A stretch of 64,000 nucleotides of DNA from Dugong dugon (GCA_030035585.1 CM057481.1:59033128-59097127), one strand, 5' to 3'; positions 11,088 through 23,200 are shown, counted from the first letter of the stretch. Numbers and translations are program-made. The notes: generated by a model from the letters alone, not told the origin.

Positions 11088-13212
11088 TTATTGGTCAAGT
11101 TGTGAGGACTTTTGTTTTCTTTGTGTTAAGATGTAATTCACACTGAAGGTGTAGTTTTTGATTGTCATCAGTAACTGCTTCAAGTCCTCTTCACTTTCAC
11201 CAAGCAAGGTTGTATCATCTGCATACCACAGGTTGTTAATGAGTCTTCCTCCAATCCTGATGCCCCGTTCTTCATACAGTCTAGCTTCTCGGATTATTTC
11301 ATCAGCATAGAGACTGAATAAGTATGGTGAAAGGATACAACCCTGACACATACCTTTCCTGATTTTAAACCACGCGGTATCCCCTTCTTCTGTTCGAACG
11401 ACTCCCCTCTTGGTCTGTGGACAGGTTCTGCATGAGCACAATCAAGTGTTTTGGATTTTCCATTCTTCTCAATGTTATCCATAATTTGTTATGACAGATG
11501 CAGTCAAATGCCTTTGCATAGTCAATAAAACAGAGGTAAACATCATTCTGGTATTCTCCGCTTTCAGCCAAATCCATCTGACATCAGGAATGATATCATT
11601 CATTCCACATCCTCTTATGAATCCGGCTTGAATTTCTGGCAGTTCCCTATCGATGTACTGCTGCAACTGCTTTTTAATTATCTTTAGCATAGTTTTATTT
11701 GCATGTGATTATCAATGATATTGTTCAATAATTTCCACATTCCATTGAATTACCTTTCTTTGAATGGGGACCAAGATGGATCTCTTCCAGTCAGATGGCT
11801 AAGTAGCCGTCTTCCAAATTTCTTGGCATAGACAAAAGAGCACATCCAGCATTGCATTCATTTGCTGAAACATCTCAGTTGGTATTCCATCAACTCCTGG
11901 AGCCTCGTTTTTTGCCAATGCCTTTAGTTAGTGCAGCTTACACTTCTTCAATATCACCAGTTCTTGACCATATGCTACCTCCTGAAGAGGCTGAACGTAG
12001 ACCAATTCTTTTTGGTACAGTGACTCTGTGTATTTATTCCATCTTCTTTTGATACTTCCTGAGTTGTCCAATATTTTCACCATAGAATCCTTCAATGTTA
12101 CAACTCAAGGTTTGAATTGTTTCTTCAGTTTTTTTCAGCTTGAGAAATGCCAAGCAGTTCTTACCTTTGGTTTTATAACTCCAGGTCTCTGCACATTTCA
12201 TTATAATACTTTGTCTTCTCCAGTTGCTCTTGGAAATCTTCTGTTCAGCTCTTTTACATTATCATTTCTTCCTTCCACTTTAGCTACTCTTCATTCAAGA
12301 GCAAGTTTCAGAGTTTTTTCTGAAATCCATTTTAATTTTTTTTTCTTTTCTGTCTTTTTTAATGACCTTTTGCTTTCTTCATGTATGATGTCCTTGATGT
12401 CATTCCACAACTCGTCTAGTCTTAAGTCATTAGCATTGAAGCATCAAATCTATTCTTGAGATGGTCTCTAAATTCAGGTGGGATATACTCAAGGTCGTAC
12501 TCTGGCTGTCGTGGACTTGTTTTAATTTTCTTCAGCTTCAACTTGTACTTGCATATGAGCAACTGATGGTCTGTTCCGAAGTCCGCCCTGGCCTTGTTCT
12601 GACTGATGAGATTGAGCTTCTCCATTGTCTCTTTCCACAGATGTGTTGATTTGATGTAGGTCCACGTGTCTAGCACTGTTTGTAACTGAAAAAAGGTATT
12701 TCCAATCAGTAAGTCATTGCTCTTGCAAAATTCTATCATGCAATCTCCCACATCATTTCTATCACCCAGGTCATATTTTCCAACTACTGATCCTTCTTCT
12801 TTGTTTCTAACTTTCACATTCCAATCACCAGTAATTACCAATGCATCTTGATCGCATGTTTGATCAATTTCAGACTGCAGAGTTGGTAAAAATCTTCAAT
12901 TTCCTCATCTTTGGCATTAGTGGCTGGTGCATAAATTTGAATTACAGTCTTATCGACTGGTCCTCCTTGTAGGCATACGGATATTATCCTATCACTGACA
13001 GCACTGTACTTCAGGACAGATCTTGAAATGTTCTTTTTGACGATGAATGCGACACTGTTCCTCCTAAATTTGTCATTCCTGGCATAGTAGACCACGTGAC
13101 TGTCTGATTCAAAATGACCATTACCAGTCCATTTCAGCTCACTAATGTCTAGGATATCAATCTTCAAGTGTTCCATTTCATTTTTGATACCTTCCAATTT
13201 TTCTTGATTCAT
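11088..13212 (-). pseudogene. RTE endonuclease / reverse transcriptase ORF, broken
   Basis: On the minus strand the endonuclease starts around 13212 (MNQEKLEGIKNEMEHLKIDI, then ISELKWTGNG). It continues with IQIYAPATNAKDEEIEDFY, shifts frame, and resumes with VITGDWNVKV and GTDHQLLI. RT pieces follow at 11690-11088, with FIDYAKAFDC, a GMCQGCILSPYLFSLYADE block, and the catalytic YADD at 11214-11225. In-frame breaks near 12840 and between about 12420 and 11690 disable it. Further N-terminal coding-like sequence lies beyond the inserted L1, at about 17365-17566. There is one ORF only, as is usual for RTE elements. Confidence 0.85.
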
Positions 13213-13314
13213 ACTTCAAACATACCACATTCCAATTATTAGTGGATGTCTGCAGCTGTTTCTTCTCATTTTGAGTAGTGCCACATTAGCAAATGAATGT
13301 CCCAAAAGCTTTTC

Positions 13315-15890
13315 TCTCATGAATATAGATACAAAAATTCTCAACAAAATTCTAGCCAATAGACTTCAGCATCATATCAAAAAAAATAATACACCATGAC
13401 CAAGTAGGATTCATACCAGGTATGCAAGGATGGCTCAACTTCAGAAAATCAATCAACGTAATCCACCACATAAATAAAAGGCAAGAAAAGAATCCATGAT
13501 CATCTCAATTGATGCAGAAAAGGCATTCAACAAAGTCCAATACCCCTTCCTGATAAAAACTCTCAATAAAATAGGTATAGAAGGGAAATTTCTCAACATA
13601 AATAAAGGACATCTATGCAAAACCACGGCCAACATCATTCTTAATGGAGAGAGGCTCAAAACATTCCCTTTGAGAACAGGAACAAGACAAGGATGCCCTT
13701 TATCACCACTCCAGTTTAACATTGTACTTGAAGTCCTAGCTATAGCAACAAGGCAAGAAAAAGAAATAAAGGGCATCCAAATTGGTAATGAAGAAGTTAA
13801 ACTGTCCCTGTTTCTGGATGATACGATACTATACGTAGAAAACCCTAAAGACTCCATGAGAAAACTACTGGAAGGATTCATCAGAGCAGCAGGATACAAG
13901 ACTGTCTTAGTCATCTAGTGCTGCTATAACAGAAATATCGTAAGTGGATGGCTTAAACAAGAGAAATCTATTCTCTCACAGTCTAGTAGGCTACAAGTCC
14001 AAATTCAGGGCATCAGCTCCAGGGGAAGGCTTTCTCTGTCAGTTGGCTCTGGAGGAAGGTCCTTGTGATGCATCAGTCTTCCTTTGGTCTGGGAGCATCT
14101 CAGCACAGGAACCTCAGCTCCAAAGGATGTACTCTGCTCCTGGAACTGCTTTCTTGATGGTGTGAGGTTCCCATGTCTCTGCTAGCTTCTCTCTTTTATA
14201 TCTCAAAAGAGACTAGCTTAAGACGCTATCAAATCATCTTTCTACATCATAGTGACTGAATTTACAACACATAAGGAAATCACATCAGATTACAAAATGG
14301 TACACAATCATACAATACTGGGAATTATCACGCAGCTAAGTTGACAGATATTTTGTGGGGACACAATTTAAGCCATGACAAGGAGAAACATACAAAAATC
14401 AGTTGGATTCCTATACACCAATAAAGAGAATGATGAAAAGGAAATCAGGAAAACAATACCATTTATAATAGCCTCTAAAAAAATACTTAGGAATAAATCT
14501 AACCAGGGATGTAAAAGACCATACCAAAAAAACTACAAAACACTACTGAAAGAAACCAAAAGACATCTACGTAAATGGAAAACATACCATGTTCACGGAT
14601 AGGCAGAATTAACACTGTAAAAATGACAATTCCACTCAGAGCAATCTACAAATACAATGCAATCCTGATCTAAACACCAATAACATTCTTTAAAGAGATG
14701 GAAAAAACAAACATTAACTTCATATGAAAAGGGAAGAAGCCCCGGAAAAGTAAACCATTACTGAAGAAGAAGAATAAAGTAGAAGGACTCGCACTACCTG
14801 ACTTCAGAACCTACTATACAGCTATGGTAGTCAAAACGGCCTGGTACTGGCACAACAACAGATACACTGACCAACAGAACAGAATTGAGAATCCAGATGT
14901 AAATCTATCCACCTACGGTCACCTGATCTTTGACAAGGGCCCAAAGTCCATCAAATGGGGAACAGACAGTCTTTTTAACAAATGGTGCTGGCAAAACTGG
15001 ATAGCCATCTGCAAAAAAATGAAACAGGACCCATACTTCACACCATATTTAATTCAAAATGGATCAAATACCTAAATATAAAGGCAAAAACTATAAAGTT
15101 CATAGAAGAAAAAATAGGATCAATGCTAAACTCCAGAAGATAAGCTAGATAACAGGATGTTCTAAAAATTAAACACTTATGCTCATCAAAAGATTTCACC
15201 AAAAGAGTAAAAAGAGAACCTACAGACTGGGAAAAAATTTTTGGACATTACAAGTCAGACAAAGGTCTAATCTCTAAAATCTACAAGAAAATCCAACATC
15301 TCTACAACAAAAAGACAAATAATCCAATTAAAAAATGGGCAAAGGAAATGAACAGATACTTCACCAAAGAAGATATTCAAGTGGCCAACAGACTCGTGAG
15401 GAAATGCTCATGACCACTAGCCATTAGAGAAATGCAAATCAAAACCGCAATCAGATACCATTTCACCCCAGCATTACTGGCACAAATTTAAAAAAGTGGA
15501 AATATCATACGTTGGAGAAGCTGTGGGGAGATCGGAACTCTTATGCATTGCTGTTGCAAATGAAAAATGATACAACCATTTTGGAAAACGATATGGCACT
15601 TCATTAGAAAGCTAGAAACTGAAAAACCATAAGATCCAGCAATCCCACTCCTAGGAATATATCCTAGAGAAACAGCCGTCACACGAATAGACATATGCAC
15701 ACCCATGTTCACCGCGGTATAATTCACAACAGCAAAAAGATGGAAAAAACCTAGATGCCCATCAACAGATGATTGGATAAACAAACTATGGTATATATAC
15801 ACAATGGAGTATTATGCAACAATAAAGAACAATGATGAACCTGCAAAGCATCTCATAACATGGATGAAACTCGAGGACATTATGCTGAGT
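13315..15890 (+). pseudogene. L1 ORF2 remnant with altered FADD motif
   Basis: This is the RT core onward of L1 ORF2, split by the LTR at 13903-14380. Visible motifs are [32 protein letters not shown] and, at 13811-13822, FLDD in place of the catalytic FADD. The piece at 13496-13902 is open, then runs into the LTR. After the LTR the frame resumes ([20 protein letters not shown]) with further breaks near 14600 and 15075. The endonuclease half is absent because of 5' truncation. Dead copy. Confidence 0.85.
13903..14380 (-). mobile_element. Solo LTR, MaLR-type (family A, copy 1) inside L1 ORF2
   Basis: This 478-bp block has TG...CA ends (TGTCTTAGTCATC to GCCATGACA on the plus strand). It is flanked by diverged 5-bp duplications, AAGAC and AGGAG, derived from AAGAT in the intact L1 context ATACAAGATAAACAT. 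It matches the LTRs at 18157-18708 and 62269-62747 along its length. The 5-bp duplication size and the downstream relationship to the provirus at 62748 place it in the MaLR/ERVL group. Confidence 0.82.
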
Positions 15891-16852
15891 GAAATAAGTC
15901 AATCACAAGAGGAAAAATACTGTATGAGACCACTACTGTAAAAACTCATGAGAAGGTTTACACATGAAAAGAAACAATCTTTGATGGTTATGAGGGATGG
16001 GAGGGGTAGGGGACAATACTAAATAGACAACAGATAAGTGGTAACTTTGGTTAAGGGTAAGATAGTACACAATACTGGGGAAGCCAGCACAACTTCTACA
16101 AGGCAAGGTCATGGAAGCTCCATAGACACATTCAAACTCCCTGAGGGACTGAATTGCTGGGTGGAGGGCTGTGGGGACCATGGTCTCAGGGAACATCTAG
16201 CTCAACTGGCATAACATAGTTTATAAAGCAAATGTTCTACATTCTACCTTGGTGAGTAGCTTCTGGAGTCTTAAAAGTCTGTCAGCAGTCATCTAAGATA
16301 CTCCACTGGTCTCACCCCTTCAGGAGCAAAGAAGAATGAAGAAAACAAGATACAAGGGAAAAGATTAGTTCAAAGGACTAATGGACCACAGCTACTGCGG
16401 CCTCCACCAGACTGAGTCCAGCATAACTAGATGGTGCCCGGCTACCACCACTGACTGCTCTGACAGGGATCACAACAGAGGGTCCCGGACAGAGCTGTAG
16501 AAAAATGTAGAACAAAATTCTAACTCACAAAAAAAGACCAGACTTACTGGCCTGACAGAGACTGAAGAAACCCCAAGAGTATGGCTCCCGGACACCCTTC
16601 TAGCTCAGTAATGAAGTCACTCCCAGGTTCGCCGTTCAGCCAAAGATTAGACAGCCCCATAAAATAAAACGAGACTAATGGGGCACAACAGTCCAGGGAC
16701 AAGGACTAGAGGGCAAGAGGGGACAGGAAAGCTGGTAATAGGGAACCCAAGGTCGAGAAGGGAGAGTGTTGACATGTCATGGGGTTGTTAACCCATGTCA
16801 TCAAACAATATGTGTACTAACTGTTGAATGAGAAACTATTTGTTCTATAAAC

Positions 16853-17334
16853 TGAAAGAGGCTGCATAGGTCTGGCTCACTATTTTTACTCCCCATTGCT
16901 AACCCCCACATTGTCTCATGATCTTGTTTTTCCCTCCGGTTCCAGTCTCTACAAAAGGTTTAAGATTAACCAGTGTTCCTCCTTGGAAGGTGGAAAACAA
17001 GTGATAATGATCCAGGAATGAAAAAGCGAACAAAGCACCCATCTTCAGACAAGAAAACCAGGATGTCACCAGATAACCCCCAAGAATATCAGAAGATTAA
17101 CTCATCTGGGACATGACCACCTCAAGGGGAAACTAACACAAACTTCTAAGACCCATAATCCTATCCCTATAAAGCTTTCAGCCGATCTCTAGTGGGGAAG
17201 ATGGGTTTTTGGAGGAATCTATTCCCCTCTGTCTCCTACATGTCGATATATAACAAAATTCTTGCTGCTCACCTCACCCGTCTCAGAATTGGTTACTGCA
17301 GCACGCGGCTCCAATCCACGTTATTGTGGTAACA
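16853..17334 (+). mobile_element. Solo LTR, class I ERV-like, inserted near the L1 3' terminus
   Basis: This 482-bp block starts TGAAAGAGGCTG and ends GTGGTAACA. It is flanked by AAAC (16849-16852) and AAAT (17335-17338), a 4-bp duplication with one change, as typical of ERV1/gammaretrovirus-like elements. Removing it restores the L1 3' end TATAAAC-CTTCATCT. A TATA-like TATAAAG lies at 17168-17174. Orientation is inferred from that box and the pyrimidine-rich right half. The subfamily was not recognised. Confidence 0.8.
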
Positions 17335-17566
17335 AAATCTTCATCTGAAGTACAATTTAAAAAAAAAAGCTTTCCTCCATCCACATCATTAAGGTCGACT
17401 CTACTTTGAGGAGGCAGCTCTTCCCCAGTAGTATTCTGAGTGCCTTGCAAACTAAGGTGCTCCTCTTCTGGCACGATATCAAATAATGTTCTGCTGCTAT
17501 CCATAAGGTTTCCACTGGCCAATGTTTTCAGAAATATATCACCAAGTCCTTCTTCCCAGACTGTCC

Positions 17567-17660
17567 TAGTCATTAGGGAAATGCAAATCACAGCCACAGT
17601 GAAATATCACTTTACACCTACTACAATGGCTATTATGCATTCATTTCAAACTGAAACACT
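17567..17660 (+). mobile_element. Old L1 ORF2 fragment (L1 copy 2, right half)
   Basis: TAGTCATTAGGGAAATGCAA, followed by TCACAGCCACAGTG, continues the L1 interrupted at 10448. The gap of 7.1 kb is wholly explained by the RTE, L1 and LTR insertions. The match to L1 fades after about CTATTATGCATTC. Confidence 0.8.
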
Positions 17661-18156
17661 CCCATTAGCAGTTCTTCTATGGCAGGTCTAATAGCAACAA
17701 ACTTCCTCAGGTTTTGTTTATCTGGGAATGTCTTAATTTATCCTCTCTCATTTTTGAAGGATAGTTTTGCCAAACATAAACTCTTGGTTGAGTGTTGTTC
17801 TTTTAGTACTTTAAATATATCGCCCCATGGGCTTCTGGCCTCAGTAGTTTCTGATGAGAAATCAGTGATTAATCTTACTGAGGATCCCTTGTACATAACA
17901 AGCCACTTCTCTCTTGCTGCCTTCTACTTAAGTCTCAGCAGTAATCTTTTTCTTCAGGTAGCTGTTTTTCTGCCCTGAGTAAATTTTAAGTTAGGCAAAA
18001 TAGAGACAAGTATTAGACCCTCAGGCAGCCCCAGACAGGTTAGAACAGACAAACACAATCATTTGGAAATAAATTCTGCTCTGCTCCCTCCAAAACTAGG
18101 GGCCTACACTGGGAACACTGACTTCAAGACTGCCACCAAGCAGGGGAGAGGGTGGG
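17661..18156. mobile_element. Ancient L1-like sequence, left part
   Basis: The phrases TTTATCTGGGAATGTCTTAA and TTTCTGATGAGAAATCAG, then GAGGATCCCTTGTA, are familiar from old mammalian L1 copies. No frame is open. It continues after the LTR, at about 18709-18930. The subfamily and strand are uncertain. Confidence 0.45.
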
Positions 18157-18708
18157 TATCATGGATTGAACTGTGTCCCACCAAAATATGTATCATCTTG
18201 GTTAGGCCATGATTCTAGTATCATGTGGTTGTTCACCATTTTGTGATCAGATGTAATTATCCTGTGTGTTATAAATCCTAACCTCTATGATGTTAATGAT
18301 GCAGGATTACAGGCAGTTATGTTAATTAGGTAGGACACAATCTACAGGATTAGGTTGTATCTTGAGTGAATCTCTTCAAGATTAGGTTGTATCTTGAGTG
18401 AATCTCTTCTGAGATATAAAAGAGATCATTGAGCAGAGAGGAAAGGGATCTCACTGTCACCAAGCAAGAGCCAGGAGTGGAGTATGTTCTTTGGACCTGG
18501 GGTTCCTGCGCTGAAAAGCTCCTAGACCAGGGGAAGATTGATGACAAGGACCTTCCCCCAGAGCTGACAGAGACAGAAAGCCTTCCCCTGGAGCTGGTGC
18601 CCTAAATTTGGACTTCTAGCCTCCTAGACTATGACAGAATAAATTTCTGTTTGTTAAAGGCATCCCTTTGTGGTATTTCTGTTACAGCAGCACTAAATAA
18701 CTAAGACA
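18157..18708 (+). mobile_element. Solo LTR, MaLR-type (family A, copy 2)
   Basis: This 552-bp LTR starts TATCATGGATTGAACTGTGT and ends CTAAGACA. It has a perfect 5-bp target duplication, GTGGG (18152-18156 and 18709-18713). A polyadenylation signal AATAAA lies at 18638-18643. It is longer than the sister copies partly because of a 32-bp tandem duplication at 18346-18409. The 5-bp duplication and TG/CA-type ends support a MaLR/ERVL assignment. Confidence 0.88.
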
Positions 18709-19039
18709 GTGGGGCAAGGGTAAGCAAAAATGTCACAAAGACTTCCTACCATTTTTAAGTTGTCTTTTTCTTGATTTAGGATTCACTTGGTTGCTGTAAA
18801 TCTTTGTTTTCTGACAAAATTAGTTCTGACAGTTGCTGCTTGGTTTTCAATGTTTCTGTAGAGGGACAAGACTTGAAACTGCCTCGTCTGTCATTTTGCT
18901 GATGTTACTCCAGGTGGTTTCTTACATTCAGATTGGTTTGTTTGTTTCTGTGGGCTATCAGATTCTGGTCCTGTTCATCATTTTTGAGCTATTTTACATC
19001 TCTTTGTAAACTACAGACAACTAATGGTTTTGTTTTCTA

Positions 19040-19617
19040 CTTGTCAATTGGACTGGTTCTTGCTACACAGCTTCTGCTTTTCCCTATGTGTCCATACATA
19101 ATCATTTACCCAAAGGGAAACTTGAAATATGAGAGAGACCAACAACGTAAAGCAAGAGAACAAATTACTGTCTGTTTAGATATAACACTAAATGGTAACT
19201 GGAAAAACCCTCTAGCCAAAGGTAAACTTGCGGGATGCTTAATTATGGGATTAGCTTCCTGAGTTTCCAGAGCTAGATTTTCTTGCACTGGAAGATACAC
19301 TTTAAGATCACAAATGGTATTAGACAAAGTAACATTAGAATTAAAAGACTCAATGTCACAACTCAGACAAGCCACCCTTTCCCTATCCAAAGAATTATCA
19401 GAAATTTGTGAAATAACTTTACAGAATAAACTAGCTTTAGATTATACATTGACCTCACAGGGGTTTGTACTATGATTGGGTCAAAATGTTGCATGTACAT
19501 AAATGATATTCAGTACAAAACTGTAGATTGCTCCAATGAAGATCTCTACTAAGCGGTGATCAAGATTTTTAGTCAAGCTCTCAGTTATCTCTGAGAGTAT
19601 GACCAAGAGGAGGGAAT
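19040..19617 (+). pseudogene. Endogenous retrovirus env (transmembrane subunit) relic
   Basis: Read across several breaks, the plus strand shows Env-like sequence that includes ITLQNKLALDY (in the region equivalent to the immunosuppressive and heptad stretch). A cysteine motif C-TMIGSK-CC lies at about 19463-19490, i.e. the CX6CC signature of gammaretrovirus-like TM subunits. A purine-rich tract (AAGAGGAGGGAA) lies at 19604-19615, immediately before the LTR. Stops and frameshifts are frequent, so no product is made. Gag and pol were not seen upstream. Confidence 0.7.
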
Positions 19618-19619
19618 AT

Positions 19620-20262
19620 TGTTATTTAAAAAAAATAATAATAAATTGAGGCCCAGATTGAGAGATTCTTCTGAGTGCATAGGAAATTTCACAAAAGTCA
19701 CGGACCAATATGGAATGTACCTGAAAACAGATAAACAAGGACAAAGGAGACACAGCGTAGACACAGTGATCAGGAAATCATGTATACCCTCCTTTGTGAT
19801 AAGACATTTGTTAACCATGAACTCGCTTAAAATTTACCATGTGTAAAGACTTTAACTTTACCCAAAGGAATTTGATTTTTGCCCTTGTTTCCCAAGAAGA
19901 TAATTCTAAACCTTTGGCATTTCCTGAGTAACTGAGATACCTTTATTGTGCAAATGAATGAGGGCTAGCCAAGCCACAAGGGCCACCAGGTAACCTCAAG
20001 AAGAAAGAGAAACATGAATCAAGTATGTTAAAGTCAGTCAAATGGTTAATTTTCTACTCTCTACTTCCTCCTTTTATCCTTAAAAAGCTCACTGTTACTA
20101 GCCTATGAAGAGCGCTCCCTATTTTCTCTGAACAGAGAGGTGTGTGAGAGCCCCAAAATTGAGGCGCTTGACCCTTGTAAAATTGCTGGCCTGGGTCTGA
20201 GTCCAGACTCCATCTTAACTTCTGCTTACTTACCAGCCATCATTAACTTTTGACACAGATTT
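19620..20262 (+). mobile_element. 3' LTR of the class I ERV relic
   Basis: It begins TGTTATTTAAAAAAAATAAT directly after the polypurine tract. A TTAAAAAG TATA-like element lies near 20083, followed by an R/U5-like stretch (TGAGGCGCTTGACCCTTG, then CCAGACTCCATCTTAAC). The right end is placed near TTGACACAG around 20260 and is approximate. No 5' LTR is visible in the window. Confidence 0.6.
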
Positions 20263-23200
20263 AAGCCTGTAGTTAAGGATATATTTTTCTCTGTAGATGT
20301 AGAAAATATGTTCCCAAAGGGGGTCTTGACGTAAATGGCTTATCAGAAATCTCTTGCTAAGCAGCCCTCAGGAACCATCTTGCTCAAGAAGCTAATTTAA
20401 CAGAATACTCTCAGAAAGAATGTCCTGTGATTGTCTTGTGACCACCCTATATGCCCCCTTTAGTCAAGTACTTCTGTAATTTAAGAATGCAACCAATCCA
20501 AGTAGTCCACCTATATGCTTTCTACCAATCCTTTTCAATCCCCCGCTTTGAGTGATTCCACCTCCCACTTTCCTAAATTGCTGAGCACCAATCAGAAAAA
20601 ATAACTGGATACAGTTTGGATTTTAACAATGGTTGGCCAAAGACAAAAAATATTGTAAATCATCTGCTTATTGGGTAATTTTTCCTTAAAGATATTATCT
20701 TCTTACAACCCAGTGAAAGAACACTAGTATCTTCTTAAAACATATTAAATGGTGTCATTTAGACAACAAATGGAAAATTAAGGACACAGATCTAAATGAA
20801 TAGTATAAAATAAAATGTAAGGAGAAACAAAATGGTGTTTGCCTGTTAGCTAGAAAACGTTCAAGACACAATTTTTATTGATTAAAAAATATAAAATACT
20901 CTTATAAAGATACCTAAGCTATTTCTTGAACACTGAGGTTTTTTTATGGTAAAATCTTGAGATAAAGCAGATGACTTTTGCAGCTCTAGGTGAGTGAAGG
21001 CATTGTTAAACAGGAAACAGCAGTGTGTCAAATGGCAAACCTTTTAGAGTCCCACTGTTAAAAGAAACAGGACAACAACGAACCCTCTGAAAAAATGTGG
21101 GCTGATCCAGAAATACACAGCTCACAGCTATCTACTTCTTGGTAGGTTAAGCTTTAGAACCACATGCACTGAGTTTAAGACCATGAAACTCTAACACTGA
21201 TTCACAGGAGGCATGCACCATAGAGGCAGAAGCAGGTTTTTGTAGTAAATGAAATTTCGGGGAAAAATGATTGAAGTCTTAACTATAAAGGAAAACATTT
21301 GCCATGAAATACCCCATTCTCTGAATCTGCATTTTAATAGGACTGTTATTCCATTTCCGTATCATTTTGGAAAGAATGCAACATCATTACAATATTGAGA
21401 TCAACAAAATTAAAAGTATCTGTGAAAACTTCTCTTCCTAATTAAAAATGTATTAATAAAAGACAAGGAATAGCCAAATACCACAGGAGCATAAAATACA
21501 CTTTCATAGGATATTTACTAAGTGTTTCAATCAAATTCCAAATAAAGCACAGTACATTTATTAATACAAATCCAAGGCATATCTATATTACGATTTTTTC
21601 ATTGTGACACAACAAAATCAAATAAACTATAGTAACTATGTAAATACTTGATTTCCCAAAAGATTCTGTTACATGTTAATGCCTTTACTTTCCTGACTAT
21701 TAAGTCATTACTTGCCTGTCATTAAATTAGATGAGAAAGAAATGGATGGAAAGGACAGTCACGCCAGGATGAACAAAGAAAATTAAGAGCCCTTTAAAGT
21801 TTGTAAGTTTGTAAGGAAAAAAATTTAAATAAAACACCATGTGAAAGTTCAAAAAGTCTTCATTTACTTCAGTCTATATTAACACCATTGACACTTCCTC
21901 AGGCCCATTAAGCATCCAGTCTAAGGTAAGCCCTGGGGATGCAAAAATGAGTGAAGTAAGGTCTTTAGCCTCAAGGGGCCTACAATATAATGGTATTTTT
22001 ACATTTTTGTAAAAACTAACTGCAATGGGTGTTTGTTTATTGAAAAAAAGTTATTAGCTTTGTATCTTCATGACCATCACCGTGCCTGAACCACGGTGGG
22101 CACTTAATGAATGATTGCTGAAGCTGCCGAATTATAGCACGGCCTAAAGAGGCACTGAAAGCTCAACAGGTAGAGGCTGTTTTGAAAGTTTACCCAGCTC
22201 AAATTCCAAGACTGAGAAAACAATCCAGATGGATATTGGAGTTCCGTGGCCCTCCCTGACTACACAGCTGTAGTAGCAACTTGTTTCAGGAAGGTTCCTC
22301 TCTGAGTGCCAGCTCCGTGGTGCCCCTTGCTTACTAAGTCTGACTGAAGAACAGTCAGACTCCAGAGCATGGGAAGGATATCCAGACTGTTTCAGCTACT
22401 ACCGGTAATTTAATCACAAAGATGAGAGCTGTTTTTTGCCTTCAGGTTTGCGGTTGTTATCCATAGTAGTTTTATACTAAGTGAGCAAGCAAGTTGGGAA
22501 AATAGCACAGTGGGTTTGTCTAGTAACTTCATTTCCATTTTGGCCCCCTAAATAAGAAAGAATTCCCCAACAAGTAACTTTATAAGAAATCTTAACAGAA
22601 ATAAGAAAAAGGGTAGAGGAGAGACAGAGTATATACTTTGGTATGTATGTACGTGTGTGTGTGTGTGTGTTTAAGTATATATACATACTCAAAAACCAAA
22701 GACGTAATTATTTATGTAAGAATAACAGTGATAATTGCCAAAAGTTCAGAACTCTTTAAGATGCATTTCTGTGACATAGGCAGGAAAAAATATCAATTTT
22801 CCATTTGTATAAGCTACGAAACTCTGCTGATTCCACAGAACTAACCAAGAATTACTTTTTCTTTATTTTTGGAATTAAGGAAAATGTTCACCAGAACCCT
22901 TTTATAATTGATCTTTTCAGTGTAAAGAACGCAAAAAAACAAAACAAAACAAAATCACTGATGACTTAAGACTCCACACAGCTATGTCAATCATTCTAAA
23001 AATGTATTCCAAAATAAACCGAGGGTCCACGTAATACAGGTAGGACACTTGGGGTCTACACAGATGATGCAGTAAAGCTAACCAGAGAGAAAGCGGAAAC
23101 ACTAAATCTGTACCCTAGAATGTTAGGCTACCTGGACCAGCCCCAGTCGTCATAACTGTGAGTGTGTGAGTGAGTGAGTGAAAGAGATTGATTGATTATT

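Larger units (their letters stand above)
13315..17364 (+). mobile_element. 5'-truncated L1 inserted into the RTE (L1 copy 3)
   Basis: The segments are 13315-13902, 14381-16852 and 17335-17364, separated by two LTRs. It begins inside the ORF2 RT domain (TCTCATGAATATAG). It ends with the L1 3' terminus CTTCATCTGAAGTACAATTT and an A tail at 17364. The target duplication is AAAAGCTTTTC at 13304 and AAAAGCTTTCC at 17365 (one mismatch), lying in RTE sequence that reads continuously across the insertion. The 3' UTR (about 15900-16852) closely matches those of the L1 ends at 42211 and 51469. Confidence 0.9.
10449..17566 (-). mobile_element. Near-complete RTE LINE, interrupted by an L1
   Basis: The element occupies 10449-13314 and 17365-17566, about 3.07 kb once the inserted L1 is subtracted. 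The 3' end is on the left (minus strand, tail revealed as GCTGTTGTTAGATGCC). The 5' part is on the right. Target duplications are TAGTCACT at 10441 and TAGTCATT at 17567, inside L1 copy 2. It encodes an RTE/BovB-type endonuclease plus reverse transcriptase, now broken by frameshifts. This class is the presumed donor of the AfroSINE 3' end. Confidence 0.88.

Noticed and set aside
20263..20620. Possible second LTR next to the ERV 3' LTR
   Set aside because: LTR-like composition only. No TG/CA ends or duplication could be fixed.
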